Shown: piece by piece, positions 18,390 through 26,893 of the stretch | How the letters are laid out: the number at the start of each line of letters is the position of its first letter | Position numbering within the stretch: the stretch's first letter is position 1 | Assembly (NCBI GenBank): GCA_963846775.1 | Contig: CAWJXB010000001.1 | Coordinates: 124,001-188,000, forward strand | Source: CAVYXA01 sp963846775 | GTDB lineage: Bacteria > Verrucomicrobiota > Verrucomicrobiia > Chthoniobacterales > UBA10450 | DNA length: 64,000 nucleotides | Direction of reading: 5' to 3' | Made by a program: the position numbers and the translations under genes | The notes under the pieces: generated by a model | Told to the model about the DNA's origin: nothing | What the model saw: only the letters and a program-made list of their open reading frames with translations | The model's database searches: none

Positions 18390-19574
18390 CTACTCTCCCA
18401 TCACTTCCTGTGCCATCGTCAGGAGGCGTTCCCGATAAGTTTTCCAGGGATGCGCTTCGGCTTTGCGCCGGGCCGCATCTTTCATCGACATGAGTCGCTC
18501 CCGGTCCGCGTTCAACAGTTCGATCTTCTCCGCGATCGCTTCAGCGGAGCGAATTGGGACAATGAAGCCATCAGTTTCATTGTCGATGACGTCTGGTCCG
18601 CAGGTGTGCTCGGTGGTGATAACAGGCGTCCCTTGTGCCATCGCTTCGAGCACCACCAGACCGAATCCCTCGAAGAGCGATGGGAAAACGAGCAGATCGT
18701 GTTCGTGCATTTCACGCAACATGCCGGCGTGGTGCAGCGTTGGTATCCAGCGATGTTTGCGCATGGCCGTTTCCAGCGGGCGACACTTGTTTGCGGTTTT
18801 GCGGCCGAGCAACGTCAGCTCGACCGGGGTCTTTAAGAGCGTGACCGCTTCAAGTAAATAAGAGAGTCCTTTGCGCTGACCTAACGATCCGGCAAAAAGC
18901 AGCTTCAATGGCCCGACCGGTTTTCGAATTTGTGGCACAACAGCTGGCGCACCGTACGGGATAATGTCGATCCTGGCCTGGGCCGGAGATTCGGCCAGGG
19001 TCTTTTTCGTGAAGGTGCTCGCGACCACAATGCGCTCGGCCAACCGCAGCTCGTCATCCTTGCGCGCGAGTTTTTCGTCGCGGTCCCGCGTTCCGGTTAA
19101 CGTGGAGGCCCATTCCGGTTCGCGCTGCGCTTCTTCGGCGAAGATGCGTTGGGCTGCGCGCCAATAACCGATCGGCAAATCATAGACGCGATGAATTCCG
19201 CTCTCCTGTGCCGCGCGAAAGCTTTCCAGGGCCGCGTCTTCATAGGCGTAAACGAGTTTGAAATTGTCGATGCTGCGCAAGCGCGCAGCGACTTTTCTGT
19301 CCAAATCAATGTTGACGTCGTCGATGTCGAACGCGCCGGCGAGAAGTCGTCCCAGTTCGCGCAGAGGAGCCGTATGCGTCCGGTTGCGGATGGAAACTGG
19401 ATAAGAACGCCGCTCTAAAAGTTGCTGGAGCGATTCTGGCAGGAACCGATGAATCCGATGTTGTCCGCTCCAACTGAGCGTTGTCCAAAACTCGCCCAGC
19501 ATCCCGGCTTCATCAAAAGCGATGAGCGCCTGACGAACAAATTCGTTACCGGTAGGATGCGATAGCAGGATCAT
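18390..19574 (-). CDS. GT4 family glycosyltransferase
   Basis: 394 aa from the ATG at 19574. Donor-domain signatures are LKLLFAGSLGQRKGLSYLLE and PSLFEGFGLVVLEAMAQGTP. The frame stays open upstream to 19727, but that stretch is the translation of a 149-bp inverted-repeat element, so the longer start is rejected. The gene ends one base before the next gene's start. The element lies immediately upstream and may have displaced its native promoter or coupling signal. Confidence 0.85.
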   Translation of the reverse strand: MILLSHPTGNEFVRQALIAFDEAGMLGEFWTTLSWSGQHRIHRFLPESLQQLLERRSYPVSIRNRTHTAPLRELGRLLAGAFDIDDVNIDLDRKVAARLRSIDNFKLVYAYEDAALESFRAAQESGIHRVYDLPIGYWRAAQRIFAEEAQREPEWASTLTGTRDRDEKLARKDDELRLAERIVVASTFTKKTLAESPAQARIDIIPYGAPAVVPQIRKPVGPLKLLFAGSLGQRKGLSYLLEAVTLLKTPVELTLLGRKTANKCRPLETAMRKHRWIPTLHHAGMLREMHEHDLLVFPSLFEGFGLVVLEAMAQGTPVITTEHTCGPDVIDNETDGFIVPIRSAEAIAEKIELLNADRERLMSMKDAARRKAEAHPWKTYRERLLTMAQEVMGE

Positions 19575-19576
19575 CT

Positions 19577-19725
19577 GGGTAGCGCACGCGTTACGCGTGC
19601 TGATGCCAGTCCGGCTCGGACTTTCGGCGTCGCGCCGAAACAATCCTTTTCTGCGATAGATCGAGGTATTGGGTGTAAAAAACACTCGAAAGAAAGTTCG
19701 CGATCGCGAGACGCGTGCGCTACCC
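19577..19725. repeat. 149-bp MITE-like element, copy A, perfect 15-bp inverted ends
   Basis: GGGTAGCGCACGCGT (19577-19591) and ACGCGTGCGCTACCC (19711-19725) are perfect inverted repeats. The interior (GGCGTCGCGCCGAAAC, AAAGTTCGCGATCGCG) is shared with 54476-54611 and 58778-58926. There is no coding capacity. It sits between two glycosyltransferase genes, next to the start of one and the stop of the other. Confidence 0.85.
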
Positions 19726-19746
19726 AATCCGCAAAATCCGCGTTCA

Positions 19747-20840
19747 TCACGTTTCTTCTATCAGCGCAAAGTAAGCGGATACGACAGTGTCGGCGCGAAA
19801 CCGTGCAAGATGCGAGTCGGCGTTCTCTCGTAGCTCTGCGATCTTCTCTGGATCGATGAGCAATTGTTTCAAACAGCTCGCAAGTTCGTGTGCATTTCCG
19901 TTTTCGAATGTGAGACCGCATGGGCCGATGGCCTCGGGCAAACCACCACCGCGCGATCCGACAACCACGCAGCCGCAGGCGATCCCTTCCAGCGCGACAA
20001 TGCCAAACGGCTCTGCCCAGCGCGAGGGCACGACCATGATCTGATGTTGATTGAGGGCCTCAGCCAATTCGTCTCCGGATTTTTTACCGGCGAAAGTGAC
20101 CTGTCGATCCAAATCAAGATCGCTCGTGAGCCGTCGGAGATTTCCTTCTTCTGGACCAGCGCCGATGATGGTGAGATCGGGCTGCAAGCCGTCGTCTCGC
20201 AGAACCCTCAATGCTTGAAGCAAAACATCGACTCCTTTATCGGAAACAAGTCGCCCAACGAAAACGAACATCTTGTTGCGAGCGATGTTCGGGATCAGTC
20301 GGAACGTTTTCTCATCATAAGGATTGCCGATGACACGCGCCGGAACATTAATATCGTCGCGAATAGCCTCGCTGATCGCGACGTTGGTGACGAAACGCAG
20401 GAGCGCCCGTTTGATCCGATTATTCCAGCCGATTCCACCGTGGTCGTCGCGCAACCACGTTTGATGCGCCACGATCACGCGCTTCCGCATGAGCAACGCC
20501 GGAATCAAGCTGCGCAAACTGATGTTGTTCTGAAACACCAGCTCGCACGGCCAAAGCAACTGCAACAACTTCCAAAGCGACGGTTGCCGCGTGACGAGAA
20601 ATTTGCCGGCTGTCGTTGAGCAGCCAGCCTGCGAAAGCTTTCGGAGTTGAACGTTGAACGTTGAGCAGCCTGCCCGCCGTTGCTTCGTTTACGGGGTTGA
20701 ACGTTTTCTTTTTCCGCTGTCTCCGTCACCAACTCAACTTCGTGCCCCGCCTCGGCGAATTTCTCCGCCAACGTTGCCGAAACGGATTCAATCCCGCCAA
20801 CATTCGGCGCAAACGTGTAGGAGAAAAAAAGAATCTTCAA
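19747..20840 (-). pseudogene. GT4 glycosyltransferase interrupted by a short insertion
   Basis: The N-terminal frame (from the ATG at 20840) reads MKILFFSYTFAPNVGGIESV and continues to about VELVTETAEKE. The C-terminal frame (to 19747) starts again near FLVTRQPSLWKLL and holds all donor-domain parts, including KMFVFVGRLVSDKGVDVLLQ and PSRWAEPFGIVALEGIACGC. Between them, at about 20612-20700, is a stretch with TTGAACG repeats and the palindrome CGAAAGCTTTCG that does not look like glycosyltransferase. The two halves are out of frame. I read this as a gene disrupted by a short repeat insertion. A downstream internal start could still give a donor-domain fragment. Confidence 0.7.
20612..20700. 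repeat. short repeat insertion inside a glycosyltransferase gene
   Basis: The segment contains GTTGAGCAGCCAGCCTGC, a perfect CGAAAGCTTTCG palindrome at 20632-20643, tandem GTTGAACG units, and a second GTTGAGCAGCCTGC. Direct copies of the GTTGAGCAGCC motif bracket the core. Boundaries are approximate. Confidence 0.55.
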
Positions 20841-21781
20841 TTGTTTCCGTTAGTGCGATCAAACCGATAACGTAGCGCGTCCCGGTACAAGCCCATTGCC
20901 CACTGTAGCTTTGCCAGTTCAGGCTTCCTAACAAACTCTCCTAGGGCCTTAGTGCCGACTTTGATGTTTCTCAACGGGCGAAAAGACTTTTGGTAGAACC
21001 GCGAGGCATCACGAAGAAGTTTTGCTTCTCGCTCATTCCGAGGCTGGTAGTTGTCCCATTTCTTTCGGAATAGCTCGTAAGCATGCATCATCCGTTTTGT
21101 ATCGAGAAATCCGGCGCCTGGATGGAGCCGTTTGCGATAAAGCCGATCTGGTAAGTAATGAACTTCTGCGAGTAATGCCATCTGACAAAACATGTCCGTG
21201 TCTTCGTGCGGCCAAAACTCGTTTGTCCAACCAGTCGTCTGCTCGAAAACAGAGCGTCGAAACATCGCGAAGGGCCCCTGCCCGGTGCCGCAGTAGAATG
21301 TCACAAATGGCGTTGCTCGCTCCCACGAAAACAACGGACGTGGAAGGCCAAAAAGCAACGGTATCCAGCGGCTTCTCTTTCGGGAGCTGCACGGTCTTCC
21401 ATTCACATCGATTTCGAGAAATTGACACGCTGCTAGACCGACCTTCGGGTTGCGATCAAGGTAATCACTTAAGACTCGAAGTGCGCTTGGTTCCAACAAG
21501 TCGTCGTGATCAAGGAAAAGGAGATACTTCGAATCAATAGAACTCTCTCTCGCGCCGCGATTGCGGGCGGCAGACGTGCCTTCATTTCGCTGTTGAAGTA
21601 TTTTGACGCGACCGTCGAGGACTGCAAACTCTGCTAGTATTGCCGCGGTCTGGTCGGTGCTGCCATCATCGACCAGGATATGTTCCCACGCTGCGATATC
21701 CTGAGCGAGAACGCTCGCGATAGTATCACGGATAAACGCCTCTGAGTTGTAGCATGGGGTAATTACGGTGATTCCGGCCAT
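20837..21781 (-). CDS. GT2 family glycosyltransferase
   Basis: 314 aa in the GT-A fold. ITVITPCYNSEAFIRDTIAS and HILVDDGSTDQTAAIL form the nucleotide-binding part, and YLLFLDHDDLLEPSALRVL has the DXD-type site. WPHEDTDMFCQMA supplies the ED acidic pair of the acceptor loop. The start at 21781 is chosen over 21826 because the longer N-terminus has no family similarity. Its stop overlaps the downstream gene's start by 4 bp. Sugar unknown. Confidence 0.87.
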   Translation of the reverse strand: MAGITVITPCYNSEAFIRDTIASVLAQDIAAWEHILVDDGSTDQTAAILAEFAVLDGRVKILQQRNEGTSAARNRGARESSIDSKYLLFLDHDDLLEPSALRVLSDYLDRNPKVGLAACQFLEIDVNGRPCSSRKRSRWIPLLFGLPRPLFSWERATPFVTFYCGTGQGPFAMFRRSVFEQTTGWTNEFWPHEDTDMFCQMALLAEVHYLPDRLYRKRLHPGAGFLDTKRMMHAYELFRKKWDNYQPRNEREAKLLRDASRFYQKSFRPLRNIKVGTKALGEFVRKPELAKLQWAMGLYRDALRYRFDRTNGNN

Positions 21782-21852
21782 GCGCCTGACTCGTCGCTCC
21801 TTGAGAAACAAAACATCTCCACTCATTTTCTCAGGCAGCCTGCCAGCAGAAT

Positions 21853-21883
21853 GGTGTGGGATTCTTCGCTCCGCTCAGAATGA
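21853..21883. repeat. partial copy of the CATTCTGAGC-type repeat
   Basis: The stretch around GGATTCTTCGCTCCGCTCAG and the following AATGAT is the end sequence shared with the longer copies at 30854-30986 and 41463-41565. It supplies the stop codon of the glycosyltransferase ending at 21875. Confidence 0.6.
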
Positions 21884-22951
21884 TAAAGCATTGGCGATTC
21901 CATCGGCCAAACGATTCGATGAGGCGTGCAGGTGATACCAATTGTAAAACTCCGACGGCAGTTTCTCGGTCGCCTCGGTCGCGGGCAAATTTTCCGTGTT
22001 TGGATCGATAAAAAAGGGCCCGGGCAAAAAACCGTTGTTGATTTCGATAGGCGAACCGGGATGAGGGAAAACCGGGATAACGCCATGCGCGCAGAGCGCG
22101 GCAAAGACGCTCGATTTGAGAATGATGTCGTTCGGAACATCGGGCCGGTGAAAATAATCGAGCCAGGCGAACGAACAGTTGCAAAGAATCTGCGAGGCGT
22201 CCGCTGCTGAGATGTTCGGCCGATAGTCTGTGCGGAGCCTCTCCGAACTTGACGGCTTTAAGCCGTCAAGTTTCTGCAAATTAGCGAGTAATGCGCGGGC
22301 AGCACGATTTTCATTCCCACCGAGGACGAGCAATTCCCGGGGGGTGATCAGTTGCGGGATGCGATTTACAATTGCGCAAAAGGAACGGAGCGATCGCTCG
22401 ACTAACGCCGTCCCCCCGCAGATGACCCAACGATGGGGATCGCGGTCAGCGAGTTGATCGACCGAAAGCGTCGGCTCGCCAAAATTCGAGAAAACCGGAT
22501 GCACCGACGCTCTGATCTCAGGCGCAAGCTGCCGGAGCTCTCGCAGCATGGTTTCGCTGCTGACGATCGCAGCATCGGACATCTGTGCGATTGATTTGGC
22601 GATTTGCTTTTGAAACGGGCGCAGCCAAAACGCGCTTTTCCACGGCGGCCCGGAGGCATAAAGTTCGTGAAAAATAGTGAGGAAACGGCCCCGGCACCGC
22701 GCGCGGATTTCGCGCAGGATCGACATTAGCGCGAACGGCACACCGCGTTTTTGATAGCCGTAGTTCACGTAATGCAAGATCACGTGCGCGAAATTCTCTT
22801 GCGCCAGCGCTGAGTCTGCCGTCGCGAACAGCGTCTCGACCTGGCCAAGCTCGGACAATCTTTGCGCAAGCGTGCGGGCGTAATCGCCCACGCCGTCGTT
22901 TTCCCCGGGCAAACGCGGGACAATTTGGAGAATCTCTGATTTTCTAACCAC
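21875..22951 (-). CDS. glycosyltransferase, probably GT4-like
   Basis: About 358 aa from a GTG at 22951, which overlaps the preceding gene's stop by 8 bp; the longer ATG start at 23059 would be antisense-like. IVPRLPGENDGVGDYARTLA is the glycine-rich acceptor loop. The donor domain is less conserved than in the neighbours, with HPVFSNFGEP and PNDIILKSSVFAALCAHGVI. A 27-bp near-palindrome at 22246-22272 is translated in frame as part of KLDGLKPSS. The last codons and stop (ALSF then TGA) lie in a CATTCTGAGC repeat, so the native C-terminus may have been replaced. Confidence 0.72.
   Translation of the reverse strand: MVRKSEILQIVPRLPGENDGVGDYARTLAQRLSELGQVETLFATADSALAQENFAHVILHYVNYGYQKRGVPFALMSILREIRARCRGRFLTIFHELYASGPPWKSAFWLRPFQKQIAKSIAQMSDAAIVSSETMLRELRQLAPEIRASVHPVFSNFGEPTLSVDQLADRDPHRWVICGGTALVERSLRSFCAIVNRIPQLITPRELLVLGGNENRAARALLANLQKLDGLKPSSSERLRTDYRPNISAADASQILCNCSFAWLDYFHRPDVPNDIILKSSVFAALCAHGVIPVFPHPGSPIEINNGFLPGPFFIDPNTENLPATEATEKLPSEFYNWYHLHASSNRLADGIANALSF
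22246..22272. repeat. 27-bp near-perfect palindrome inside a coding sequence
   Basis: AACTTGACGGCTT and AAGCCGTCAAGTT face each other with a one-base centre. The sequence lies inside the glycosyltransferase gene and keeps its frame. Confidence 0.7.
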
Positions 22952-24110
22952 GAATGGCTTCCCGATATTTATCGATCGTATCGGAGGCGATTTTTTCCCA
23001 GCGAAATTGGTCGGCAATGGATCGACATTGCCCAGAAAGTGCCTGGTATTCTTGAACACCGAGGCGCAGGATTTTCAGAGCGCGCTCGGCCATCGCGGCG
23101 GTATCGCCCGCGGGCACTAGTAACGTCGCGGCCAGTGAGCGCAAAATCTGCCGCGGACCGGAGACATCGTAAGCGATCGTCGGGATTCCGCAGGCCAGTT
23201 GTTCGAGAACGGCCAGACCAAACCCTTCAATATAACTAGGGAAAAGTCCGACCGCACAGGGACTCAGAAGACGCGGAAGCTGTTCGCGGTCGAACATCGA
23301 CACGATGCGAATTCCTTCGGAGCCGGCCAGCCTGAGAGAGTTCTGCACGGTTTTATCGTCCGTCATTGTGCCGAGGAAATTGAAGCGTGCCTCAGGCATT
23401 CCCTGTCGAATTCGCCTAACGATCTCCGGCCAATCCCGCGAACCTTTGCGCAAACTCCACATCCCGACAAAGCAAACTTCTTTTCCGCGCAGTCGTTTCT
23501 CCGGCGATTCCACCGCGCCAGCAAAAGCAGTGCTCTCTTTTTCGGTTAAGCCGTTCGGCTCAACCATGGCCCGTTTGTCGATCGCCGGCCGGTGACGGAG
23601 AAACTGGATTTCGTCTTCGTTGATCAAGTTGATCAGATCGCAATGGCGCAATGAGCTTTCGTTATGGCGCAGCAGACGATGGCTCATCCAACGATAAAAG
23701 AAACGCCCCAGAAATTTGCCGCGCGGCTGATCGGGCCATTTTTTTTTACTGAATCGGCTGAATTGATCGTAAGCGCGGTGGAATCCGACCGAACGCGCCA
23801 CGAGCAAGGCGTTGAATCGCAGGTTGCTTTTGGGAAATGGCAGGGTCCCGATCAAAGCATCGATCAGATCGAACTCGGTGGCGTGTTCTCGAACGAACCG
23901 GGCCGCGTGACGGGGAAAAAAGACCTGACGTAATGCCCGGAGACCGCGCGAATTCGTCGGCTTCGGAAATGCATCCGTCAGGCAAAATTTCTCGACGCTG
24001 TGCCCGGCCTTTCTCCACTGCTCCGCTAGATCGACATAAACGCGGGCTGCTCCGAGACGCGGATCCCACGGGAGATTGACGACGGAGAGAATCCGAAGGC
24101 GCTTATCCAT
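22944..24110 (-). CDS. GT4 family glycosyltransferase
   Basis: 388 aa. LRILSVVNLPWDPRLGAARV is the acceptor-side loop, GKEVCFVGMWSLRKGSRDWP the donor-domain start, and PSYIEGFGLAVLEQLACGIP carries the E(x7)E motif. The upstream gap of about 220 bp to the next gene carries a long inverted repeat, so transcription from the flippase side may be interrupted here. Sugar unknown. Confidence 0.86.
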   Translation of the reverse strand: MDKRLRILSVVNLPWDPRLGAARVYVDLAEQWRKAGHSVEKFCLTDAFPKPTNSRGLRALRQVFFPRHAARFVREHATEFDLIDALIGTLPFPKSNLRFNALLVARSVGFHRAYDQFSRFSKKKWPDQPRGKFLGRFFYRWMSHRLLRHNESSLRHCDLINLINEDEIQFLRHRPAIDKRAMVEPNGLTEKESTAFAGAVESPEKRLRGKEVCFVGMWSLRKGSRDWPEIVRRIRQGMPEARFNFLGTMTDDKTVQNSLRLAGSEGIRIVSMFDREQLPRLLSPCAVGLFPSYIEGFGLAVLEQLACGIPTIAYDVSGPRQILRSLAATLLVPAGDTAAMAERALKILRLGVQEYQALSGQCRSIADQFRWEKIASDTIDKYREAIRG

Positions 24111-24136
24111 TCGTATTAATTTCCCTCAGAAGACAA

Positions 24137-24276
24137 GCCGGCAACATGCCGGCGTGAGCGACCAACAGGGTCGCGCTCCCCTTAACCCGTGGGATTGCGA
24201 AATCCAGCGGAGACGCGTTCGGTTTGGATTCGGGGAGCGCGAGCATTCTGCTCGCTCTGGCCGGCATGTTGCCGGC
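24137..24276. repeat. 140-bp inverted-repeat element with perfect 17-bp ends
   Basis: GCCGGCAACATGCCGGC (24137-24153) and GCCGGCATGTTGCCGGC (24260-24276) are exact inverted repeats. The arms extend inwards with mismatches (GAGCGA, TCGCGCTCCCC), giving about 45 bp of imperfect stem on each side of a short unpaired centre. It fills the gap between two minus-strand glycosyltransferase genes and has no coding potential. Confidence 0.82.
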
Positions 24277-24330
24277 CAGCTCCCAGAGCCCTCGATGCAC
24301 CTGGTGCATGTTTGCATTAGTGGAAAGCGA

Positions 24331-25167
24331 TCACCGCGCGAGATGCGTCCAGAATTTATGGCGCACGTTGTTGACGTAATGGCGCATCGCGAGCGCAGGA
24401 GTGGCGTAACGATCTCGATAGGCGCATTGATCGTCGATTTGCAGGACATACTTCTGCGGATCGAGCGGCTTGGCCCGATTGAGATGCATCGTCAGGTGAA
24501 CAATCGTTTGCGTGGTGAAAAAATTCGGGTCGCCGCTGAGCTGAAGCAGGCGTTCCAGACCGAGCGCCCAATCGAGTTTTTCAAAGAGGAGCAGAAACCC
24601 TGCGTTGACCGGATATTTTTCCTCCGGTGGATCGAGGATTAATCGTTCGTCGCCGGAAAACCGGCAATCGCAGAGATAGTAGGCGGGCGCGTCGCGCGCG
24701 GCCGCGCGACTAACGAGATCGGACGCGCCGGGGAAAAAGAGAACGTCAGAATCGACGTACAACGTCGGACCATTGGCAGGCAAGGACATGATCAGAGCAA
24801 GCTGTTTGCCCATCGCGTGCGTGGTCAAATACGTGAAAATCTTCTCCGGAAGCTCATCGGGAATTGCGACGGCGTGTTGAACGTTCACAACCGGATCGAT
24901 CTGTTCCAGCAAACGCGCGCTCTCTTCCGTGTGCGTGCCGTCGGTAAAAACGGAAAATCTTCTCGGGCGTCCGGCGAACTTTAGAAACGACCGGATCGAG
25001 GCGACCTGCTCGGGAAGCGTTTCTTCATTCGAATAAGCGAACACGTCGATGTCGATCTGGCGCGGCGATTCGATTTTGCGGCGCACGATGAGTGGCAGCG
25101 AAGCGCGATAAAGCTCGCGCGTGATTCGACCTTCGAGTCGGGCCAGGTGGTAGGGATAATTGATCAT
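24331..25167 (-). CDS. putative glycosyltransferase of the DXD (GT-A) type
   Basis: 278 aa from the ATG at 25167, which overlaps the flippase stop by 4 bp. IDVFAYSNEETLPEQVASIR resembles the GT-A N-terminus of GT8-like enzymes, and GPTLYVDSDVLFFPGASDL carries a DXD site expected to bind the metal and nucleotide sugar. KYPVNAGFLLLFEKLDWA fits the acceptor side of that fold. I cannot place it in a family with confidence. Context makes a role in polysaccharide assembly likely. Confidence 0.65.
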   Translation of the reverse strand: MINYPYHLARLEGRITRELYRASLPLIVRRKIESPRQIDIDVFAYSNEETLPEQVASIRSFLKFAGRPRRFSVFTDGTHTEESARLLEQIDPVVNVQHAVAIPDELPEKIFTYLTTHAMGKQLALIMSLPANGPTLYVDSDVLFFPGASDLVSRAAARDAPAYYLCDCRFSGDERLILDPPEEKYPVNAGFLLLFEKLDWALGLERLLQLSGDPNFFTTQTIVHLTMHLNRAKPLDPQKYVLQIDDQCAYRDRYATPALAMRHYVNNVRHKFWTHLAR

Positions 25168-26516
25168 GCGGTGGGCTGCGGGAGCGTTCGGAAGCCGCGA
25201 TAACCCAGCGCCATGTTCAGAAGCAAGCTCGGCAGTTGCGAGATCAGATTGAAAATGAGAACGCCCGCCACGCTGGAAAAATCGGTGAATGGGATGAGCG
25301 CAATCTGCGTGGCGAGGGTGAGGGGAACATAAAGCCACGCGCCGCTGACCCAGGCTTTGGAGGCGTTGAGCCCCCACAAAGTGCCCGCGATGGCGGCGAC
25401 GACCGCGCCCGCGACCATCAAAAGCAGCTCGCGTTCGAGATGCGCATATTTGCTTCCGAGAACGAACAGAAATTCTGCCGGGAAAAACGCCGCGCCGCCC
25501 AGGACTAACAAGCTAAACGCGAGCACGCTGCCGAGGATGGCGGCGTAGAGAAGACGCAATTTGCGCGGTTCATGGCAACGGGCGAACGCGGGCACGAAGA
25601 TATTGGTCATCAAATTACCGAGCACGGTAAAGATCATGGCGAGCCGGCCGAGCGCGCCGATTTCGGCGACGGAAGAGGCATGCCGGGCGAAGATGCCGAT
25701 GAGAAAGACGGTGATCTGGCCCTGGAGACAATAGAAAATGGCGTTGGGCGCGAGATGTTTGGTCAGGCGGACGATTTCTTGTCGATCCTCGGCGTTTGGC
25801 GGCGCGTTCAAGTCGATCACGCCGGCGACATAGGAGCGAAGCATCATGTATTGAAGGAACAACGTCGCGCTCGCTACAGCGACGGCGAGCGCCGCGTTTA
25901 GGCTCGTTGAAGCGTTGAAGCGTTGAAGCGTTGAAGCGGCAAGGGCGAGACCGAGCAAAACGGTAAAGCGGACGATTGCGCCGGTCAGATCGATTATTTG
26001 GATTTTCTTGATGTCGGAGTGCAATCGCGGCACCACGCTCAGCACGCCTTGCGACAACTGGACCAGCAGTCCCGCCAGGAGCAAGACGATCAAGATTGCT
26101 GAATACGAAACGGTTGCGCCATTTCGCGCCAGCAGGAAATACAGAAACGGCGTAACGATTACAATGGCGAGCGCGCCGAGTTTTTTCCGAAAGTTCAGCG
26201 CCGTATTGATGAGCTGACCGAAGCGATGTCGATCCTGCCAGACGCGTCCGCCGATGGAGACGAGGCCGACGCTGATCCCGATATCGGCCAGCAGATTGAT
26301 CGTCGCCTGCATCGTATTGGCGATGGTGAAGTAGGCGTATTCGCGCTGCGCCATCGTCCGCACGAGAATGATGCCGCTGCCGAACCCGATGATTTGGACG
26401 ATCGCTTGGATGGCGGCGAAATTGCCGACGATCCGCGCCCGATGCAGCGCCCGGCGCAGAACGGGCGAAGAAGTTTCATCCAGCGTCGGCGGCGAGATTG
26501 GGCCAAAAAAACTCAT
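25164..26516 (-). CDS. polysaccharide flippase-like membrane protein (MATE/Wzx type)
   Basis: 450 aa with about 12-14 hydrophobic helices, the size and pattern of the MOP superfamily. These proteins flip undecaprenyl-linked oligosaccharides across the inner membrane. GNFAAIQAIVQIIGFGSGII is the first helix. Four tandem copies of a 9-bp unit at 25905-25938 encode part of STLQRFNAST in a loop and keep the frame. The ATG at 26516 gives the better N-terminus, but 26543 is possible. It is the most upstream gene of the cluster. Confidence 0.75.
   Translation of the reverse strand: MSFFGPISPPTLDETSSPVLRRALHRARIVGNFAAIQAIVQIIGFGSGIILVRTMAQREYAYFTIANTMQATINLLADIGISVGLVSIGGRVWQDRHRFGQLINTALNFRKKLGALAIVIVTPFLYFLLARNGATVSYSAILIVLLLAGLLVQLSQGVLSVVPRLHSDIKKIQIIDLTGAIVRFTVLLGLALAASTLQRFNASTSLNAALAVAVASATLFLQYMMLRSYVAGVIDLNAPPNAEDRQEIVRLTKHLAPNAIFYCLQGQITVFLIGIFARHASSVAEIGALGRLAMIFTVLGNLMTNIFVPAFARCHEPRKLRLLYAAILGSVLAFSLLVLGGAAFFPAEFLFVLGSKYAHLERELLLMVAGAVVAAIAGTLWGLNASKAWVSGAWLYVPLTLATQIALIPFTDFSSVAGVLIFNLISQLPSLLLNMALGYRGFRTLPQPTA
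25905..25938. repeat. tandem 9-bp repeat within the flippase gene
   Basis: The unit GTTGAAGCG is repeated about four times. Because nine is a multiple of three, copy-number change would keep the reading frame. Confidence 0.8.
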
Positions 26517-26565
26517 GCAATCGCTGTTCAACACAGCAACCATCCGGCCACACGCACCCGCGTGA

Positions 26566-26883
26566 TCATTGAAAAGCGCGCGGCCAGCCGCCGTGTTGGT
26601 GGATTGTTTTCTCGATCTCGCTCATAAGGCGGCGCGTTTCGCCGAGCGCGGCGATGATGCGCGGATAGTTTCCTTCAAATAATCGGCGGGAGACATCGGC
26701 GAGCGAACCTAGCGGAAACTGTTTTCGATGAGAAGGGATTTTGATATTTCGGTAAGCGCGACCGACCAGCGGCACAGCGGGCGCCGAATTTTCATCGGGG
26801 AAACATGAAAGGACTCGGGGCGGCGGTTTTGGTCGCGCTGACCTGGGCGATGACAGCCAAGGCGGCCCCGGATTTTTTTGCAT
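26566..26883 (-). CDS. hypothetical protein, weakly supported
   Basis: An open frame of about 105 aa from an ATG at 26883; a GTG further in, near VPLVGRAYRN, is also possible. The C-terminal 70 residues (AYRNIKIPSHRKQFPLGSLA and a helical tail) look like a real soluble protein with ordinary codon choice. The N-terminal part is Pro/Arg-rich and doubtful. No family is recognised. It lies between the flippase and the EamA transporter in the same direction. Without it the 26567-26893 interval holds no gene. Confidence 0.35.
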   Translation of the reverse strand: MQKNPGPPWLSSPRSARPKPPPRVLSCFPDENSAPAVPLVGRAYRNIKIPSHRKQFPLGSLADVSRRLFEGNYPRIIAALGETRRLMSEIEKTIHQHGGWPRAFQ

Positions 26884-26893
26884 AGGCGCGCAG

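Noticed and set aside
25905..25938. possible CRISPR-like tandem array
   Set aside because: The units are 9 bp with no spacers, inside a coding sequence. No CRISPR array or cas gene is seen in the window.
26805..26885. 26-codon plus-strand frame resembling a signal peptide (MKGLGAAVLVALTWAMTAKA)
   Set aside because: It ends at once after the putative cleavage site, lies antisense to a weak hypothetical frame, and has no partner. Possibly a gene remnant, but unsupported.
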